38,421 bases of DNA. Source: Verrucomicrobiota bacterium (GTDB lineage: Bacteria > Verrucomicrobiota > Verrucomicrobiia > Limisphaerales > JADLHS01). A model generated the notes under the pieces. The model did not search any database. It was not told the DNA's origin and saw only the letters and a list, made by a program, of their open reading frames with translations. The stretch's first letter is position 1. The number at the start of each line of letters is the position of its first letter. The DNA is taken from NCBI GenBank assembly GCA_025350905.1, contig JANXWY010000070.1, positions 1-38,421 of the forward strand, read 5' to 3'. Made by a program: the position numbers and the translations under genes. Below are positions 24,862 to 34,313 of this stretch, in pieces.

Positions 24862-26061
24862 ATGACGGCGCAGCAGCTTGGCGTAGAACAGTTCATGATT
24901 CCGCGCGGATTGGCGGAGGGAGAATCCCGCCGCCACCCGGAGATGCACCGCGCGCTGTTTCGCCTCACTTGCCTTGGCCGCGCTGGCTTGCTCGAACAAG
25001 GCGGCCGCCAATTCGGCCACGCCGCCCGGCCGGACCAAGGTGCCGTAATCCCCAATTCGTAGCGCTTCCGGGATGCCATCGAGGTTGGATGCGATGACGG
25101 GCCGACCGCACGCATTGGCTTCACAAACCACGCCCGGCATTGCTTCCGTTCCGATCTGCGCATGCACCAGGCAATCCAAGGCATTCATGGCCCGCGGCAT
25201 GTCCGTGCAATACGGCGTCAGCCACGCTTTGCCGTCAAGACCGAGCCGTTCAATTTCATCCCGCAACACCCCGGCCATGTTGCCGCGGCCGATGATCAGG
25301 AACCGGGCTAGCGGAACTTCCTGGTGGACCTTCGCCGCCGCCTGCAAGAACTCGCGCTGGCCTTTGCCGAACGGCAAAGCGTAACCGCCCACCATGCCGA
25401 AGGCGTAGTGCTCGGGTTGTAGTGTCCATTCAGCGCGGAGCTGCGATCCGTCCATCGGTTGGAAGCGCCCGGTATCGATGCCGCCGTAAATCACCTCTAT
25501 TTTGGAATGATCCCCCCGCAGGGGCGGCCGGGATCGGCGTTCCGATACCAGGGAATCCGGTTCCGCCACGCCCTCGCGCAACACGCGGCCGACAAAGTTG
25601 GAAACGGCGATGACCGCATCGCACTGCCCCAGCAGAAAGCGGCGGCTGAACCACGAACTTGGACTCTTGGCCAGATGGCGCGTGAGCACAATCTTGGGCC
25701 GGCCGCCGGAAAGCCGCCCCGCCAGTACCGTCGGCCAGAGGTCGCATCCGTGATGGCCGTGGACGATTTGAATGCCCTCGCGCCGGATCAACCTCGCGAG
25801 TTCAAATATGAAGCGCAGTTTGAGCGGTCCCTCCGGCGGCGTCGCGTGAAAATTAATCCCGAGGTTGCGGATGGTTTCGGAAAATTCGCGGCCCGCTGGC
25901 CCCGCCAGCCAGACGTGATGGCCGAGCCGTTGCAAACCGTGCGCCAGCTTGATGCATTGATCGTCGGTGCCGCCGCCCGTGAGGCGCGAGTTGAGCTGCA
26001 GCACCCGGAACGGTGAGGTTGGGGTAACGACAACGGGGTTCACACGGTAATTGCCGGCCAA
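24847..26061 (-). CDS. GT4-type glycosyltransferase
   Basis: A 404-residue GT-B enzyme. The N-terminal domain has FRVLQLNSRLTGGGTDDQCIKLAHGL (acceptor loop), IVHGHHGCDLWPTVLAGR and DAVIAVSNFVGRVL. The C-terminal domain has EVIYGGIDTGRFQP, FGMVGGYALPFGKGQREFLQAA, ARFLIIGRG and the donor site DCLVHAQIGTEAMPGVVCEANACGRPVIASNLDG (E-x7-E region), then GIPEAL. It resembles WaaG/RfaG-like LPS core or O-antigen enzymes. The start is uncertain: TTG 26061 or GTG 26043, both without a good ribosome site. It follows the GT2 gene on the same strand after about 150 bases. The family is secure; donor and acceptor are unknown. Confidence 0.9.
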   Translation of the reverse strand: MAGNYRVNPVVVTPTSPFRVLQLNSRLTGGGTDDQCIKLAHGLQRLGHHVWLAGPAGREFSETIRNLGINFHATPPEGPLKLRFIFELARLIRREGIQIVHGHHGCDLWPTVLAGRLSGGRPKIVLTRHLAKSPSSWFSRRFLLGQCDAVIAVSNFVGRVLREGVAEPDSLVSERRSRPPLRGDHSKIEVIYGGIDTGRFQPMDGSQLRAEWTLQPEHYAFGMVGGYALPFGKGQREFLQAAAKVHQEVPLARFLIIGRGNMAGVLRDEIERLGLDGKAWLTPYCTDMPRAMNALDCLVHAQIGTEAMPGVVCEANACGRPVIASNLDGIPEALRIGDYGTLVRPGGVAELAAALFEQASAAKASEAKQRAVHLRVAAGFSLRQSARNHELFYAKLLRRHSGGS

Positions 26062-26212
26062 GGAGTGACCAATCCGTCAAGTTGCCCAGCCTCCCTCGAG
26101 CGGAAGCGGTGGCCGGTCACCCACCAGGAAAGCGGACCGGACTGACGCCTCCGGACCGGCCCATCACGCCGGTCTAACCGAAGGACAATGCGCGCCCGAG
26201 CGTCGACAGGCT

Positions 26213-26992
26213 TCATGGCGAAGTCGGCTTGGGTAGATTGGCCTCGGACACCATCGCGTTGCGCGTGAGGGTGGAGAAGGCGCTGAGCGCCGCGATGTAA
26301 AAGCCCGGCCAGCCGTCGAGAAAACCCAGCCGCAGGAAGTAAGCACGCAGAAACCGCCACGGCGGTCGCACCGTCAGATCAAAAATGCCGGTGGCCTGGC
26401 CCGCCGCGAGCCGGCGCCGCACGAAATCGGCATGGTAGGGCGCGATTTTGGCAATCTGGTGCGCGATGCTTTCGTTGCTATAATGCAATAAATCCGAGCG
26501 CAAGCGGCCCACCGGGCCGTGAACGTGCAGTTGGGCATGCGGCTCTTCGCCCGCCCAGTGGGCGGTGTCCTTGCGATATAATCGTCGGACCCGATCGGGA
26601 TACCAATCCCCATGCCGAATCCAGCGCCCGCAATAATAGGTGCAACGCGGAAATTCATAAGCGGTCCGCGGTTTGGCGGTTTGGCCGACGGCGCGTTGAA
26701 TCTCGGCGGCCAGGGCGGGCGAAACGACTTCATCGGCATCCAGATTCAGCAGCCAGGGACCAGGGCATTTTTCCGCCGCCGAGTTTTTTTGGCCAACGAA
26801 CCCTTTCCACGGTTCGCGAAACACTTGCGCGCCAAAGCGCCGGGCGATTTCCTCCGTGCCGTCGCGCACTTCGGCATTTAGCACAATGATGATCTCGCTG
26901 GTCCAGGCCGCGACGCTTTCGAGGGTTCGCTCGATGCGGTGCGCCTCGGCACCGGATACCATGCACACGGAAATGGGGAGGCGCTTTTGCAT
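26213..26992 (-). CDS. WaaE-like family 2 glycosyltransferase (LPS core type)
   Basis: A 259-residue enzyme. It opens LPISVCMVSGAEAHRIERTLESVA and EIIIVLNAEVRDGTEEIA; FREPWKGFVGQKNSA, WLLNLDADEVVSP (the DAD metal site) and CGRWIRHGDWYPDRVRRLYRK follow. This motif order is that of the WaaE/KdtX family of beta-glucosyltransferases, which add a sugar to LPS core heptose. The C-terminal third (FLRAYFLRLGFLDGWPGFYIAALSAF) is amphipathic and fits membrane association. ATG 26992 was preferred to the TTG two codons upstream. It starts 28 bases from the divergent GT9 gene, so both probably share a control region. In this context it suggests an LPS core-like acceptor. Confidence 0.9.
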   Translation of the reverse strand: MQKRLPISVCMVSGAEAHRIERTLESVAAWTSEIIIVLNAEVRDGTEEIARRFGAQVFREPWKGFVGQKNSAAEKCPGPWLLNLDADEVVSPALAAEIQRAVGQTAKPRTAYEFPRCTYYCGRWIRHGDWYPDRVRRLYRKDTAHWAGEEPHAQLHVHGPVGRLRSDLLHYSNESIAHQIAKIAPYHADFVRRRLAAGQATGIFDLTVRPPWRFLRAYFLRLGFLDGWPGFYIAALSAFSTLTRNAMVSEANLPKPTSP

Positions 26993-27020
26993 CGTCAAGG
27001 CCGCGTTGATTGGCTATTAG

Positions 27021-28121
27021 GTGTCATCGTCAATGCCGTCCCGGCCCGCCAACTTATACAATGACACGCGTCACGCCCGCAAAATAATTGTGGTGGACCT
27101 GGGTTTCCTCGGCGACTCGCTGCATCTCGTTCCGGCGTTGTGGGAAATTAAACAGCATTATCCGCGCGCGGAATTGCACGTGGTCGCCGCGCCGGTAGGT
27201 GGGGAGGTGCTGCGGCTTGCCCGGTGTGTGGACCGCGTCTGGCCGGTGGAGCTCGATCCGCTGCGGCGCACGTTGCGGCAACAGTGGGATACTGTCCGCG
27301 CGCTGCGGCGCGAGGATTTTGATCTCGCGTTCAATTTTAGCGGCGCGGATCGGACGATTTTCTGGACGGCGTTGACCGGCGCCCGGTGGCGCGTGGCGCA
27401 CGCGGCCGGGCGCAAACATTTCTGGAATTCGTGGTTGGTGCCAACCTGGGTGCCGCGGCCGCCGGCTGGGATGCCGGTATTTGAGCAACGCCGGCAAGTC
27501 CTGGCCGCCTGCGGTTTGCGGCTGGCTGCGCCCCGGTGGGATTTGTCGTTGCCGGATGAATCCCGGCGCCAGGCGGAATCGCTCGTGCCCCACGGCGCGC
27601 TGCATCTCTCCGTCTGCGCGAGCAGTCCATTGAAAGAGTGGCCGCTGGAAAACTGGATCGGCCTGGCGAACCGATTGCTGGCGCTCAACCCGCAATGGTG
27701 CATGGTGGCTACCGGCAGCGCCCAGCCACGGGAGCAGGAACGATTGCGATTGCTGGCGGCCGGAGTTCGGAATGAAAACCTGAAGACCTTGATCGGTTTG
27801 AGCATCGCCGACCTCGCCGCAGTGCTGCAGCGTTGTCGGTTGCATGTCGGTGCCGACTCCGGGGTGCTGCATCTGGCCGTGGCCACGGGCTTGCCGACCA
27901 TTGCCTTGTTTCGAGAGTACCATGATGCCAGCGCCTGGATGCCCGCCGGCGGAGCGGATCGCGTGTTCAGTGTGCCGTGTGTCTGCGTGAACCGTCCGGC
28001 GCCGCCGTGTGCCAAGGCCAATCAAGCGGCGTGCCTCGCCCAATTGGAGGTGGAGCGCGTCGTCGCGGCCGTGGGTGAGTCATTCCAACGTTCGTCCCCG
28101 AAGAGTATGCGACCATTATAA
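27021..28121 (+). CDS. GT9 family glycosyltransferase (heptosyltransferase-like)
   Basis: A 366-residue enzyme of the ADP-heptose:LPS heptosyltransferase family. It shows KIIVVDLGFLGDSLHLVPALWEIKQHYP (the family's N-terminal GDxL/P site), DLAFNFSG, then LSVCASSPLKEWPLENW (the SxxxKxW substrate-binding region). The C-terminal HVGADSGVLHLAVATGLPTIALF is the nucleotide-binding hallmark, usually G-x-DSG-x-H-A-A. It probably adds a heptose or similar sugar to a lipid A-linked core in the cytoplasm. The start is GTG 27021 or ATG 27033. The next gene, the MsbA-like exporter, begins 42 bases downstream. The family is secure; the sugar is inferred. Confidence 0.9.
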   Translation: MSSSMPSRPANLYNDTRHARKIIVVDLGFLGDSLHLVPALWEIKQHYPRAELHVVAAPVGGEVLRLARCVDRVWPVELDPLRRTLRQQWDTVRALRREDFDLAFNFSGADRTIFWTALTGARWRVAHAAGRKHFWNSWLVPTWVPRPPAGMPVFEQRRQVLAACGLRLAAPRWDLSLPDESRRQAESLVPHGALHLSVCASSPLKEWPLENWIGLANRLLALNPQWCMVATGSAQPREQERLRLLAAGVRNENLKTLIGLSIADLAAVLQRCRLHVGADSGVLHLAVATGLPTIALFREYHDASAWMPAGGADRVFSVPCVCVNRPAPPCAKANQAACLAQLEVERVVAAVGESFQRSSPKSMRPL

Positions 28122-28163
28122 ACTCGCCTCGCGCGGGCGGCGTCGCGCATATTTTTCTTCTGG

Positions 28164-30002
28164 ATGATTCCGTTCGTCAAACAGCTCAGCACCTACATCA
28201 TGCCCTACCGGTTTCGCCTGGGCCTGGGGGTCTTCCTGGGCATTCTGGCCGGATTCATGGAGCCGCTGGCCATCGCGCTGTCCACCGGGATCTTTCATCT
28301 GATCTTTTCCCCGGAGAGTGCGTCGTTGCAGAAACAGTTGAAGGGCTTGCCGGCATTGGTTTCGGATCGCATTCCGCAAGCCGTGTGGGACTGGCTCGAT
28401 GCGGCGCAGTCGGCGCTCGCCTCGAATGCGAAAACGCAACCCGCGGCCGTGATCCTCCTGGTGGCCCTCATTCCCGCCGTCATGTTTTTGCGCGGACTGT
28501 TTACCTACCTGAACAATTATTTCCTACAATGGGCCGCCATTCGCGCCGTGACGGACTTGCGCGTCAAATTGTTCACGCACTTGATGAATTTGCCCGCCGG
28601 TTTTTTCAGCGGGACCAACACCGGTGAACTGATGTCGCGGATCATCAACGACACGGCGGCGCTGCAAAACATCCTCAGCAATTCCATGGCGACCATCGTC
28701 AAAGACCCGGCCACGTTGCTGGGTCTGGCGATCTACTTGATCTTGAAAGCGCCCAAGCTTACCGCCATTTCCATGGTGGTCTTGCCGTTGTGCATCATTC
28801 CGATCGTGATCTACGGCCGTAAAGCCCGGCGCAGTGCGGGCAACCTGCAGACGCAGTTTGCTGAGCTGTCGAACGTCATGACGGAAGCCTTTACGGGCAA
28901 CCGGATCATCCGGGCCTACAACCTGGAGCAACTCGTGACCGAGCAGTTTCGGGCCACCTCCGCCCGGGTGGTCGGGCTGCACATGCGGATTCTGCGCGCG
29001 ATGGAAACCCCCGGGCCCTTGATGGAAACCTTCGGGGCCATTGGCGTTGCCCTGGTCTTCCTGTATCTGGCGGCCCAAGGCAAAAATCACCTTAATTACG
29101 CGGATTTCGGGGGAGTGCTCCTGGCCATGTTTTCCATGTACCGCCCGATCAAACAACTGGCCCGCCTGCAGAGCAGCTTCCTCCAGGCCCAGGCCTCCAG
29201 TCAACGCGTGTTTGAACTGCTGGCGCTGAAAAGCACGATCACCGAACCAACAGCGCCCAAACCGCTTCACGCCGCAGGCGCCGATGTTCACTTTGAAAAG
29301 CTGGAATTCGCCTATGGTGAGAAAACGATTCTGCAGGGCGTGGACCTGACAGTGAAAGCCGGGCAGATGGTGGCGCTGGTGGGGACCACCGGTTCCGGAA
29401 AAACGACGCTCACGAATTTGTTGCTCCGCTTCTACGATCCCCAACACGGCGCGGTGCGCATCGGGGGCACCGACATCCGTGAGTTCGCCACGCATGACTT
29501 GCGGAATCAAATTGCCGTGGTGACGCAGGACACCGTCCTGTTCAACGACACCATCCGCCGCAACATCGAGCTGGGCCGGCCCGGGGCCAGCGAGGCCGAT
29601 ATCATTGCCGCCGCGAAACATGCCCACGCGCATGAGTTCATCATGGAAAAGCCGGAAGGCTACGACACCGTGGTTGGGGAAAAGGGGGTGTTGCTGTCGG
29701 GCGGGCAAAAGCAGCGGCTGGCCATCGCCCGCGCCGTGGTTCGCAATGCGCCGATCCTCATCCTCGACGAGGCGACTAGTTCGCTGGACACCGAAGTCGA
29801 ACGCGCCGTGCAGGCCGCGCTCGAAGAATTGATGCAGGGCCGCACCACCCTCTGCATCGCCCACCGGCTGTCCACCATCCAACGGGCCGACCAGATCGTG
29901 GTGTTGGACCAGGGGCGGATTGTCGAATCCGGACGGCACGAGGAACTGGTTCAACGCGGCGGCATTTACCAAAAATTGTACGATTTGCAGTTCAATACCT
30001 GA
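28164..30002 (+). CDS. MsbA-like ABC transporter, fused permease and ATPase
   Basis: A 612-residue half-transporter that works as a homodimer in the inner membrane. Residues 1-340 form an exporter-type membrane domain (six helices expected, for example VILLVALIPAVMFLRGLF). The ATPase follows: Walker A GTTGSGKTT at about 407-415, Q-loop VVTQDTVLF, signature LSGGQKQR at 511-518, Walker B ILILDEATSSLD with Asp535-Glu536, and H-loop CIAHRLST. It matches the MsbA/lipid exporter type that flips lipid A-core or other lipid-linked glycans. Its place after a GT9 gene supports lipid A-core as cargo, but a polysaccharide or lipid-linked intermediate cannot be excluded. No ribosome site is obvious before the ATG. 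Confidence 0.92.
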   Translation: MIPFVKQLSTYIMPYRFRLGLGVFLGILAGFMEPLAIALSTGIFHLIFSPESASLQKQLKGLPALVSDRIPQAVWDWLDAAQSALASNAKTQPAAVILLVALIPAVMFLRGLFTYLNNYFLQWAAIRAVTDLRVKLFTHLMNLPAGFFSGTNTGELMSRIINDTAALQNILSNSMATIVKDPATLLGLAIYLILKAPKLTAISMVVLPLCIIPIVIYGRKARRSAGNLQTQFAELSNVMTEAFTGNRIIRAYNLEQLVTEQFRATSARVVGLHMRILRAMETPGPLMETFGAIGVALVFLYLAAQGKNHLNYADFGGVLLAMFSMYRPIKQLARLQSSFLQAQASSQRVFELLALKSTITEPTAPKPLHAAGADVHFEKLEFAYGEKTILQGVDLTVKAGQMVALVGTTGSGKTTLTNLLLRFYDPQHGAVRIGGTDIREFATHDLRNQIAVVTQDTVLFNDTIRRNIELGRPGASEADIIAAAKHAHAHEFIMEKPEGYDTVVGEKGVLLSGGQKQRLAIARAVVRNAPILILDEATSSLDTEVERAVQAALEELMQGRTTLCIAHRLSTIQRADQIVVLDQGRIVESGRHEELVQRGGIYQKLYDLQFNT

Positions 30003-30141
30003 GCCTTCGGGACCCGCTGTTTCAGTCCGGCCGCGCGAAAACTCGGATTTCGCTTATCTGTGGCAATATTTTCGGGCGAACACGATTTTCACTTTTCGCT
30101 GGCGAACATCCTGCTTGGTCAGAGGCAACCTTGGACGAGAC

Positions 30142-30780
30142 ATGAGGATAAAAAGGCGAAAACTGGCGCTCGGCGGGACGGCATTACTGATCACCATGGT
30201 CGTAACCGCCGTGGTGTGGCGTCGCGACGGTAGCTTGCCGGTACGGGCGGTGTCCGTCGCGCCCGACTCCCAGCCGTCCGCCGCACCGCGATCGCCCCGC
30301 TACGTTGGTGCGTACACAATACCATTGACGACGACCGACAACGCTGCCGCCAGCGGGTCCGAACACGTGAGCGAAGTTCTGACCTCCACTGCGAGTTCGA
30401 CCGCGAAGGCGCAGGCTCTGTTGGCCATGTTTCCGCAATTGTCCGCCACCGCGCAAACCGCCGCGGCGCATCACATCGTGAATTTGCTCCCCGACGATTC
30501 CTACCCGTCGTTTGCCCCCCACCTGACCAATGTGAATGCTTCGGCCGAAGTGCGCGCGATTATTTACGCCGATCTACTCCAGCGTCCGAACGCGATCAAA
30601 CTCCCGTGGCTGTTGGTCATCGCACGTTCGCCCGAGGTCAGTCAGGCGGGTGAAGCGGCGTTGTTGCTCCAAGCCACGTTGCGGGAAGATCACGGCACGA
30701 ATTGGTCGGTCTGGTCGGAACGGGTGTCGGCGTGGCTCCAGGCCAATCCCGACGCGGCGGCGGCGAAAGCCAGCAACTGA
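30142..30780 (+). CDS. Unrecognised protein with N-terminal membrane anchor
   Basis: A 212-residue protein. The N-terminus is basic (RIKRRK), then one hydrophobic helix (LALGGTALLITMVVTAVVW). A Pro/Ser/Ala-rich linker follows, then a helical domain (TAKAQALLAMFPQLSATAQTAAAHHIVNLL and VRAIIYADLLQRPNAIKLPWLLVIARS) that looks like HEAT-type or other alpha repeats. It is probably anchored in the inner membrane with the domain outside. No family was recognised. ATG 30142 follows GGACGAGAC, a possible ribosome site, while the open frame to 29920 overlaps the exporter gene. It lies between the exporter and a DegT aminotransferase on the same strand, so a shared transcript is possible. Confidence 0.65.
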   Translation: MRIKRRKLALGGTALLITMVVTAVVWRRDGSLPVRAVSVAPDSQPSAAPRSPRYVGAYTIPLTTTDNAAASGSEHVSEVLTSTASSTAKAQALLAMFPQLSATAQTAAAHHIVNLLPDDSYPSFAPHLTNVNASAEVRAIIYADLLQRPNAIKLPWLLVIARSPEVSQAGEAALLLQATLREDHGTNWSVWSERVSAWLQANPDAAAAKASN

Positions 30781-30853
30781 AAAAGTTTCCATCCCGCCGG
30801 GCTTTGGGCTAATTTGGCCGCGCCAATTTCAGGAATAACCAGAGCCAAAGCAC

Positions 30854-31963
30854 GTGCCCGAAAAAATCCCCTACCTCGATCTCCCGGCGCAAATCCGTCC
30901 TTTGCGGAAGGCCATTGACGCCGCCATTGCCCGAAACCTGGACGCCTGTTCGTTCTGTCTCGGACCGGACGTGGTTCAGTTTGAGCAGGACTTCGCGAAG
31001 TTTTGCGGTGCGGAACATTGCATCGCCTTCAACAGCGGCACCTCCGCCCTGCACATCGCGTTGCTGCTGCTCCGCGTCGGCCCGGGCGACGAGGTCATCA
31101 CGACGCCGTACACGTTCGTCGCCACCAGTTGGGCCATCTCGTACGTCAACGCCCGGCCCGTGTATGTGGACATTGACGACGCCACTTTTAATCTGGACCC
31201 GAAGCGGATCGAAAAGGCCATCACGCCACGCACCAAAGTCATCCTGCCCGTGCACCTCTACGGCCATCCCGTTGAGCTTGATCCGATCCTGGCGATCGCG
31301 AAGCAACACAATCTGGCTGTCGTCGAGGACTCCGCCCAAGCCCACGGCGCGAAATACCGAGGCAAAAGAGTTGGCACGTTCGGCGCCAGCGCCTGCTTCA
31401 GCTTTTATCCTGGCAAAAATCTCGGGGCGGCGGGCGAAGGCGGGGCGCTGGTTACCAACAATCCCGAGTTCGCCAAACGCGCCCGCGCGTTGCGCGAACA
31501 CGGCTCCAGCGTGCGCTATTTTCATGACGAAGTCGGCTTCAACTACCGGATGGAAGGCATGCAAGGCGCCGTGCTCGGCGTTAAGCTGCCGCACTTGAAC
31601 ACCTGGACTGCCGGACGTCAGCGCGTGGCCCAGCGTTACGCCGAATTGCTCAGCGACACGCCATTGCAATTGCCCACGCAAGCCAGCTGGGCCGAAAGCG
31701 TCTGGCATCTCTATGTCGTGCGCCATCCCCAGCGCGACGGGCTCAAGCAACACCTCGAAGCCAACGGGGTCGGCTGCGCGTTGCATTATCCACTCCCGTT
31801 GCACTTGCAGACGTGCTACGCGAATCTGGGCTACCAAACGGGTGCGTTTCCGGTTTCCGAAAAAGCGGCACGGGAATGTCTCAGCCTGCCGATTTATCCA
31901 GAGTTGACCGATGCCCAACTCCAGCGAGTGGCCGCCGTGATCAAGGAATTCTTTGCCAAGTAG
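30854..31963 (+). CDS. DegT/DnrJ/EryC1/StrS family aminotransferase
   Basis: A 369-residue pyridoxal-phosphate enzyme that transfers an amino group to a keto sugar or related molecule. It shows FNSGTSALHIALLLL (cofactor phosphate site), ATSWAISYVNARPVYVDID, VEDSAQAHGAKY (Asp for pyridine N) and the Schiff-base lysine in FYPGKNLGAAGEGG at Lys188, then FNYRMEGMQGAVL. The length and all motifs fit an active enzyme. The start is GTG 30854, where PYLDLPAQIRPL, the family's usual N-terminus, begins; no ribosome site is clear. It lies after the exporter and anchor protein. It may make an amino sugar for the glycan, or a modified acid sugar of the core; no dehydratase partner lies adjacent. Confidence 0.92.
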   Translation: MPEKIPYLDLPAQIRPLRKAIDAAIARNLDACSFCLGPDVVQFEQDFAKFCGAEHCIAFNSGTSALHIALLLLRVGPGDEVITTPYTFVATSWAISYVNARPVYVDIDDATFNLDPKRIEKAITPRTKVILPVHLYGHPVELDPILAIAKQHNLAVVEDSAQAHGAKYRGKRVGTFGASACFSFYPGKNLGAAGEGGALVTNNPEFAKRARALREHGSSVRYFHDEVGFNYRMEGMQGAVLGVKLPHLNTWTAGRQRVAQRYAELLSDTPLQLPTQASWAESVWHLYVVRHPQRDGLKQHLEANGVGCALHYPLPLHLQTCYANLGYQTGAFPVSEKAARECLSLPIYPELTDAQLQRVAAVIKEFFAK

Positions 31964-31985
31964 GCCCCGGTTCAAAAATAGGTAG

Positions 31986-32027
31986 GGACGGCGCGCTGCG
32001 CCGTCCGCCGCGCCGGACCCGGCGCGG
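31986..32027. repeat. REP-like double hairpin
   Basis: Two adjacent GC-rich stems. GGACGGCGC/GCGCCGTCC (31986-31994, 31998-32006, loop GCT) is followed by CCGCGCCG/CGGCGCGG (32008-32015, 32020-32027, loop GACC). The layout is typical of repetitive extragenic palindromes. The rest of 31964-32282 contains no supported gene. Confidence 0.7.
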
Positions 32028-32282
32028 AACAATAAATCTGCAGGCATGAATCGTTGCGAAATTCTTTCCGTCTGCGGTCCGTGCGTGAGGACAGCGCTGC
32101 GCGCTGGCCCTCCCACATTCGTGAAAGGTTTGAGCTCGGAGTTCAGCCCAAACCAGTTGCCAGTCGGCACCACCCTGGTCCGCGCTTTAATAGGCCCGTG
32201 AGTCACGCATTTTCTCCTGTCCCCTGCCCGCGAAATGCGGGAAACTAGGGCAGCAAAAATAATTTTACGGGACTGACTATTC

Positions 32283-33287
32283 ATGAAGGCCGCCAAACCC
32301 AAAGACACCGCCACCAGCCGCTGGCTCTCCTACCGACCGGAAATCAAAGTGGTGGATTGCACCATCCGCGACGGCGGACTGATGAACAACCACCACTTCG
32401 ACGACCAAATCGTGAAGGTGGTTTATGACACCTGTGTCGCCGCCGGCATTGATTACATGGAGCTGGGCTATAAAGCCTCCCGCCAAGGCATCAAGCAGGG
32501 CGAGCACGGCTGCTGGAAATACTGCGTCGAGGACGACCTGCGCCGCATCGTGGGTGACAACCCGACGGACCTGAAGCTCACCGTCATGGCCGACGCCGAG
32601 CGCTGCGATTACCACGAGGATATCCCGCCCAAGCAGGAATCCGTGATCGACATGATCCGAGTTGCCACCTACATCAACCAGATTCCGACCGCGCTGGACA
32701 TGGTCAAGGACGCGCATGACAAGGGTTACGAAACCACCCTCAACCTGATGGCCGCCTCGACCGTGCCCGATCGCGAACTGGACGAAGGCTTGGAAATGCT
32801 CGCCACGTCCGAGGCGGGCGCCATTTACGTCGTCGACAGTTTCGGTGCGCTGTACAGCGAACAGGTGCATTATCTCGTGAAGAAATATCTCGGCCATTGC
32901 AAGGCCTCCGGCAAAGCAGTGGGCGTGCACATGCACAACAACATGCAACTGGCCTATGCCAACACCATCGAAGGCATCATCGAGGGCGCCAATTTTCTCG
33001 ATGCCACAATGGCCGGGCTGGGCCGGGGCGCGGGAAATTGTCCGATGGAACTGCTGCTGGGTTTCCTGCACAACCCGAAATACAACCTCCGGCCCGTACT
33101 CGATTGCGTGCAGAATCACATCGAACCCATGCGCGCCAAACTCCTGTGGGGCTACGACCTGCCGTACCTCCTCACGGGCATGTTGAACCAACACCCACGG
33201 ACGGCCATCAAGTTCAAGGAAGCCGAGCTGAAAGGGGTCCAGGGCGACATCCTCGAATTCTACGACGCGGTCACCGGTGAGGAATAG
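32283..33287 (+). CDS. Metal-dependent aldolase of the HMGL/DRE-TIM type
   Basis: A 334-residue TIM-barrel enzyme related to 4-hydroxy-2-oxovalerate aldolase and HMG-CoA lyase, which cleave or form C-C bonds at keto acids. The first strand carries [10 protein letters not shown] with Arg29-Asp30, the metal and substrate site; His216 and His218 in HMHNN are the usual two metal-binding histidines, and AGLGRGAGN is the glycine loop. Its N-terminal lysine-rich stretch (about 20 residues) precedes the barrel. ATG 32283 has no strong ribosome site. Its position near the aminotransferase suggests a role in making an unusual sugar acid or building block, but the reaction is not known. The 3' end recurs in decayed form at 34314-34460. 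Confidence 0.85.
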   Translation: MKAAKPKDTATSRWLSYRPEIKVVDCTIRDGGLMNNHHFDDQIVKVVYDTCVAAGIDYMELGYKASRQGIKQGEHGCWKYCVEDDLRRIVGDNPTDLKLTVMADAERCDYHEDIPPKQESVIDMIRVATYINQIPTALDMVKDAHDKGYETTLNLMAASTVPDRELDEGLEMLATSEAGAIYVVDSFGALYSEQVHYLVKKYLGHCKASGKAVGVHMHNNMQLAYANTIEGIIEGANFLDATMAGLGRGAGNCPMELLLGFLHNPKYNLRPVLDCVQNHIEPMRAKLLWGYDLPYLLTGMLNQHPRTAIKFKEAELKGVQGDILEFYDAVTGEE

Positions 33288-33466
33288 CGCGGGGCGGGGC
33301 CGTCACGAATCAGGTTCACTGCGCTCTGGTATCCGCGGAGAACGCGAATGGATTGTTCGAGATCCCGTCTTCTGGCGGTCGGCCTGAGCGGAGTTATCAT
33401 TTAATTTTAGGACTCCAAACGCCCCGGTTGACTCTCGCCAACGGCTGTGGTACGAATTTCTCGTCC

Positions 33467-34258
33467 ATGAAAAATGCCCTCTTCCAGCGGCGGGGCTTTA
33501 CGCTCATCGAGCTCCTCGTCGTTATTGCGATTATCGCAATCCTCGCCAGCCTGCTGCTGCCCGCGCTGACCCGAGCCAAGGAAAAAGGCAACCGCATTGC
33601 CTGCCTGAACAATCTGCGCCAGATCAACCTGTTCATGCAGTTCTATACCGACGACAACCGGGATGTATTCCCGGCCCACCGTAATTTGGGATTGAACACC
33701 GACGACGCGGGGGTTTCTTTGACCAACTGGTGGGGCACCGCCATCCTCCCGGCGGCGCAAGGGAGCAATCTTTTCCGCTGTCCGAGTATCAAGGGCCGGC
33801 GCTTGGACAATGGGATTATTTGGGATTGGAAATTTGACTGTCACAAGGTCGGCTACGGCTTGAACGCTTTCTTTCTCGGGATTCATCCGTATCCCGGTGG
33901 GAGCGTATCGGTCGGCGGGATTAACTTCGACAGCCGACCCTGGTTCAAGCGCACCAGTATTATCAGTCCGGCGCGCAACCTGGTGGTGGGCGACGGGATG
34001 CCCAAAGCCGACGGCTTTTGGAGCAGCAGCCTCTGGTGGCCAACTTCGTGCATGGATGCGAAAACGTCGGCCAGCAAAGGCTTTGAGGGCGTGGACAACC
34101 TGCGCCATCGCAACGTGGGGGTGGCGGGTTTCAACGACGGCCACGCGGAAGCGCGTAAAGACAAGAAGATCAACCCTCCGGTGGATCCGGCCTTCGGGGC
34201 CGCGCAGGGCCTCATCAATTCAGAATTTTGGGATCCCCTAAACCGCGCCCGACGATAG
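33467..34258 (+). CDS. Prepilin-like secreted protein with H-X9-DG motif
   Basis: A 263-residue protein. It begins [10 protein letters not shown], then the type IV prepilin cleavage and methylation site [24 protein letters not shown], with cleavage before Phe and Glu at the fifth mature position. A globular domain follows ([24 protein letters not shown]), with repeated Gly/Trp-rich segments and, near the end, [12 protein letters not shown], an H-x9-D-G motif. Proteins with this pair of features form large families in Verrucomicrobia, Planctomycetes and Lentisphaerae and are thought to be pseudopilins of type II-like secretion. ATG 33467 starts the basic leader; the open frame upstream to 33353 looks random. 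It is bracketed by the aldolase gene and a fragment of its 3' end. Confidence 0.92.
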   Translation: MKNALFQRRGFTLIELLVVIAIIAILASLLLPALTRAKEKGNRIACLNNLRQINLFMQFYTDDNRDVFPAHRNLGLNTDDAGVSLTNWWGTAILPAAQGSNLFRCPSIKGRRLDNGIIWDWKFDCHKVGYGLNAFFLGIHPYPGGSVSVGGINFDSRPWFKRTSIISPARNLVVGDGMPKADGFWSSSLWWPTSCMDAKTSASKGFEGVDNLRHRNVGVAGFNDGHAEARKDKKINPPVDPAFGAAQGLINSEFWDPLNRARR

Positions 34259-34313
34259 GTCGGGAAATTTCGCAGCATGCGGCGAAGTCCTGCTGGCACC
34301 AGGGCTCACCAAT

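Noticed and set aside
28524-29972. 482-codon reverse frame opposite the ABC exporter
   Set aside because: Antisense shadow with His/Gln-rich, non-domain text.
30809-32314. 501-codon reverse frame opposite the aminotransferase
   Set aside because: Antisense to a gene with all catalytic motifs present; no family resemblance.
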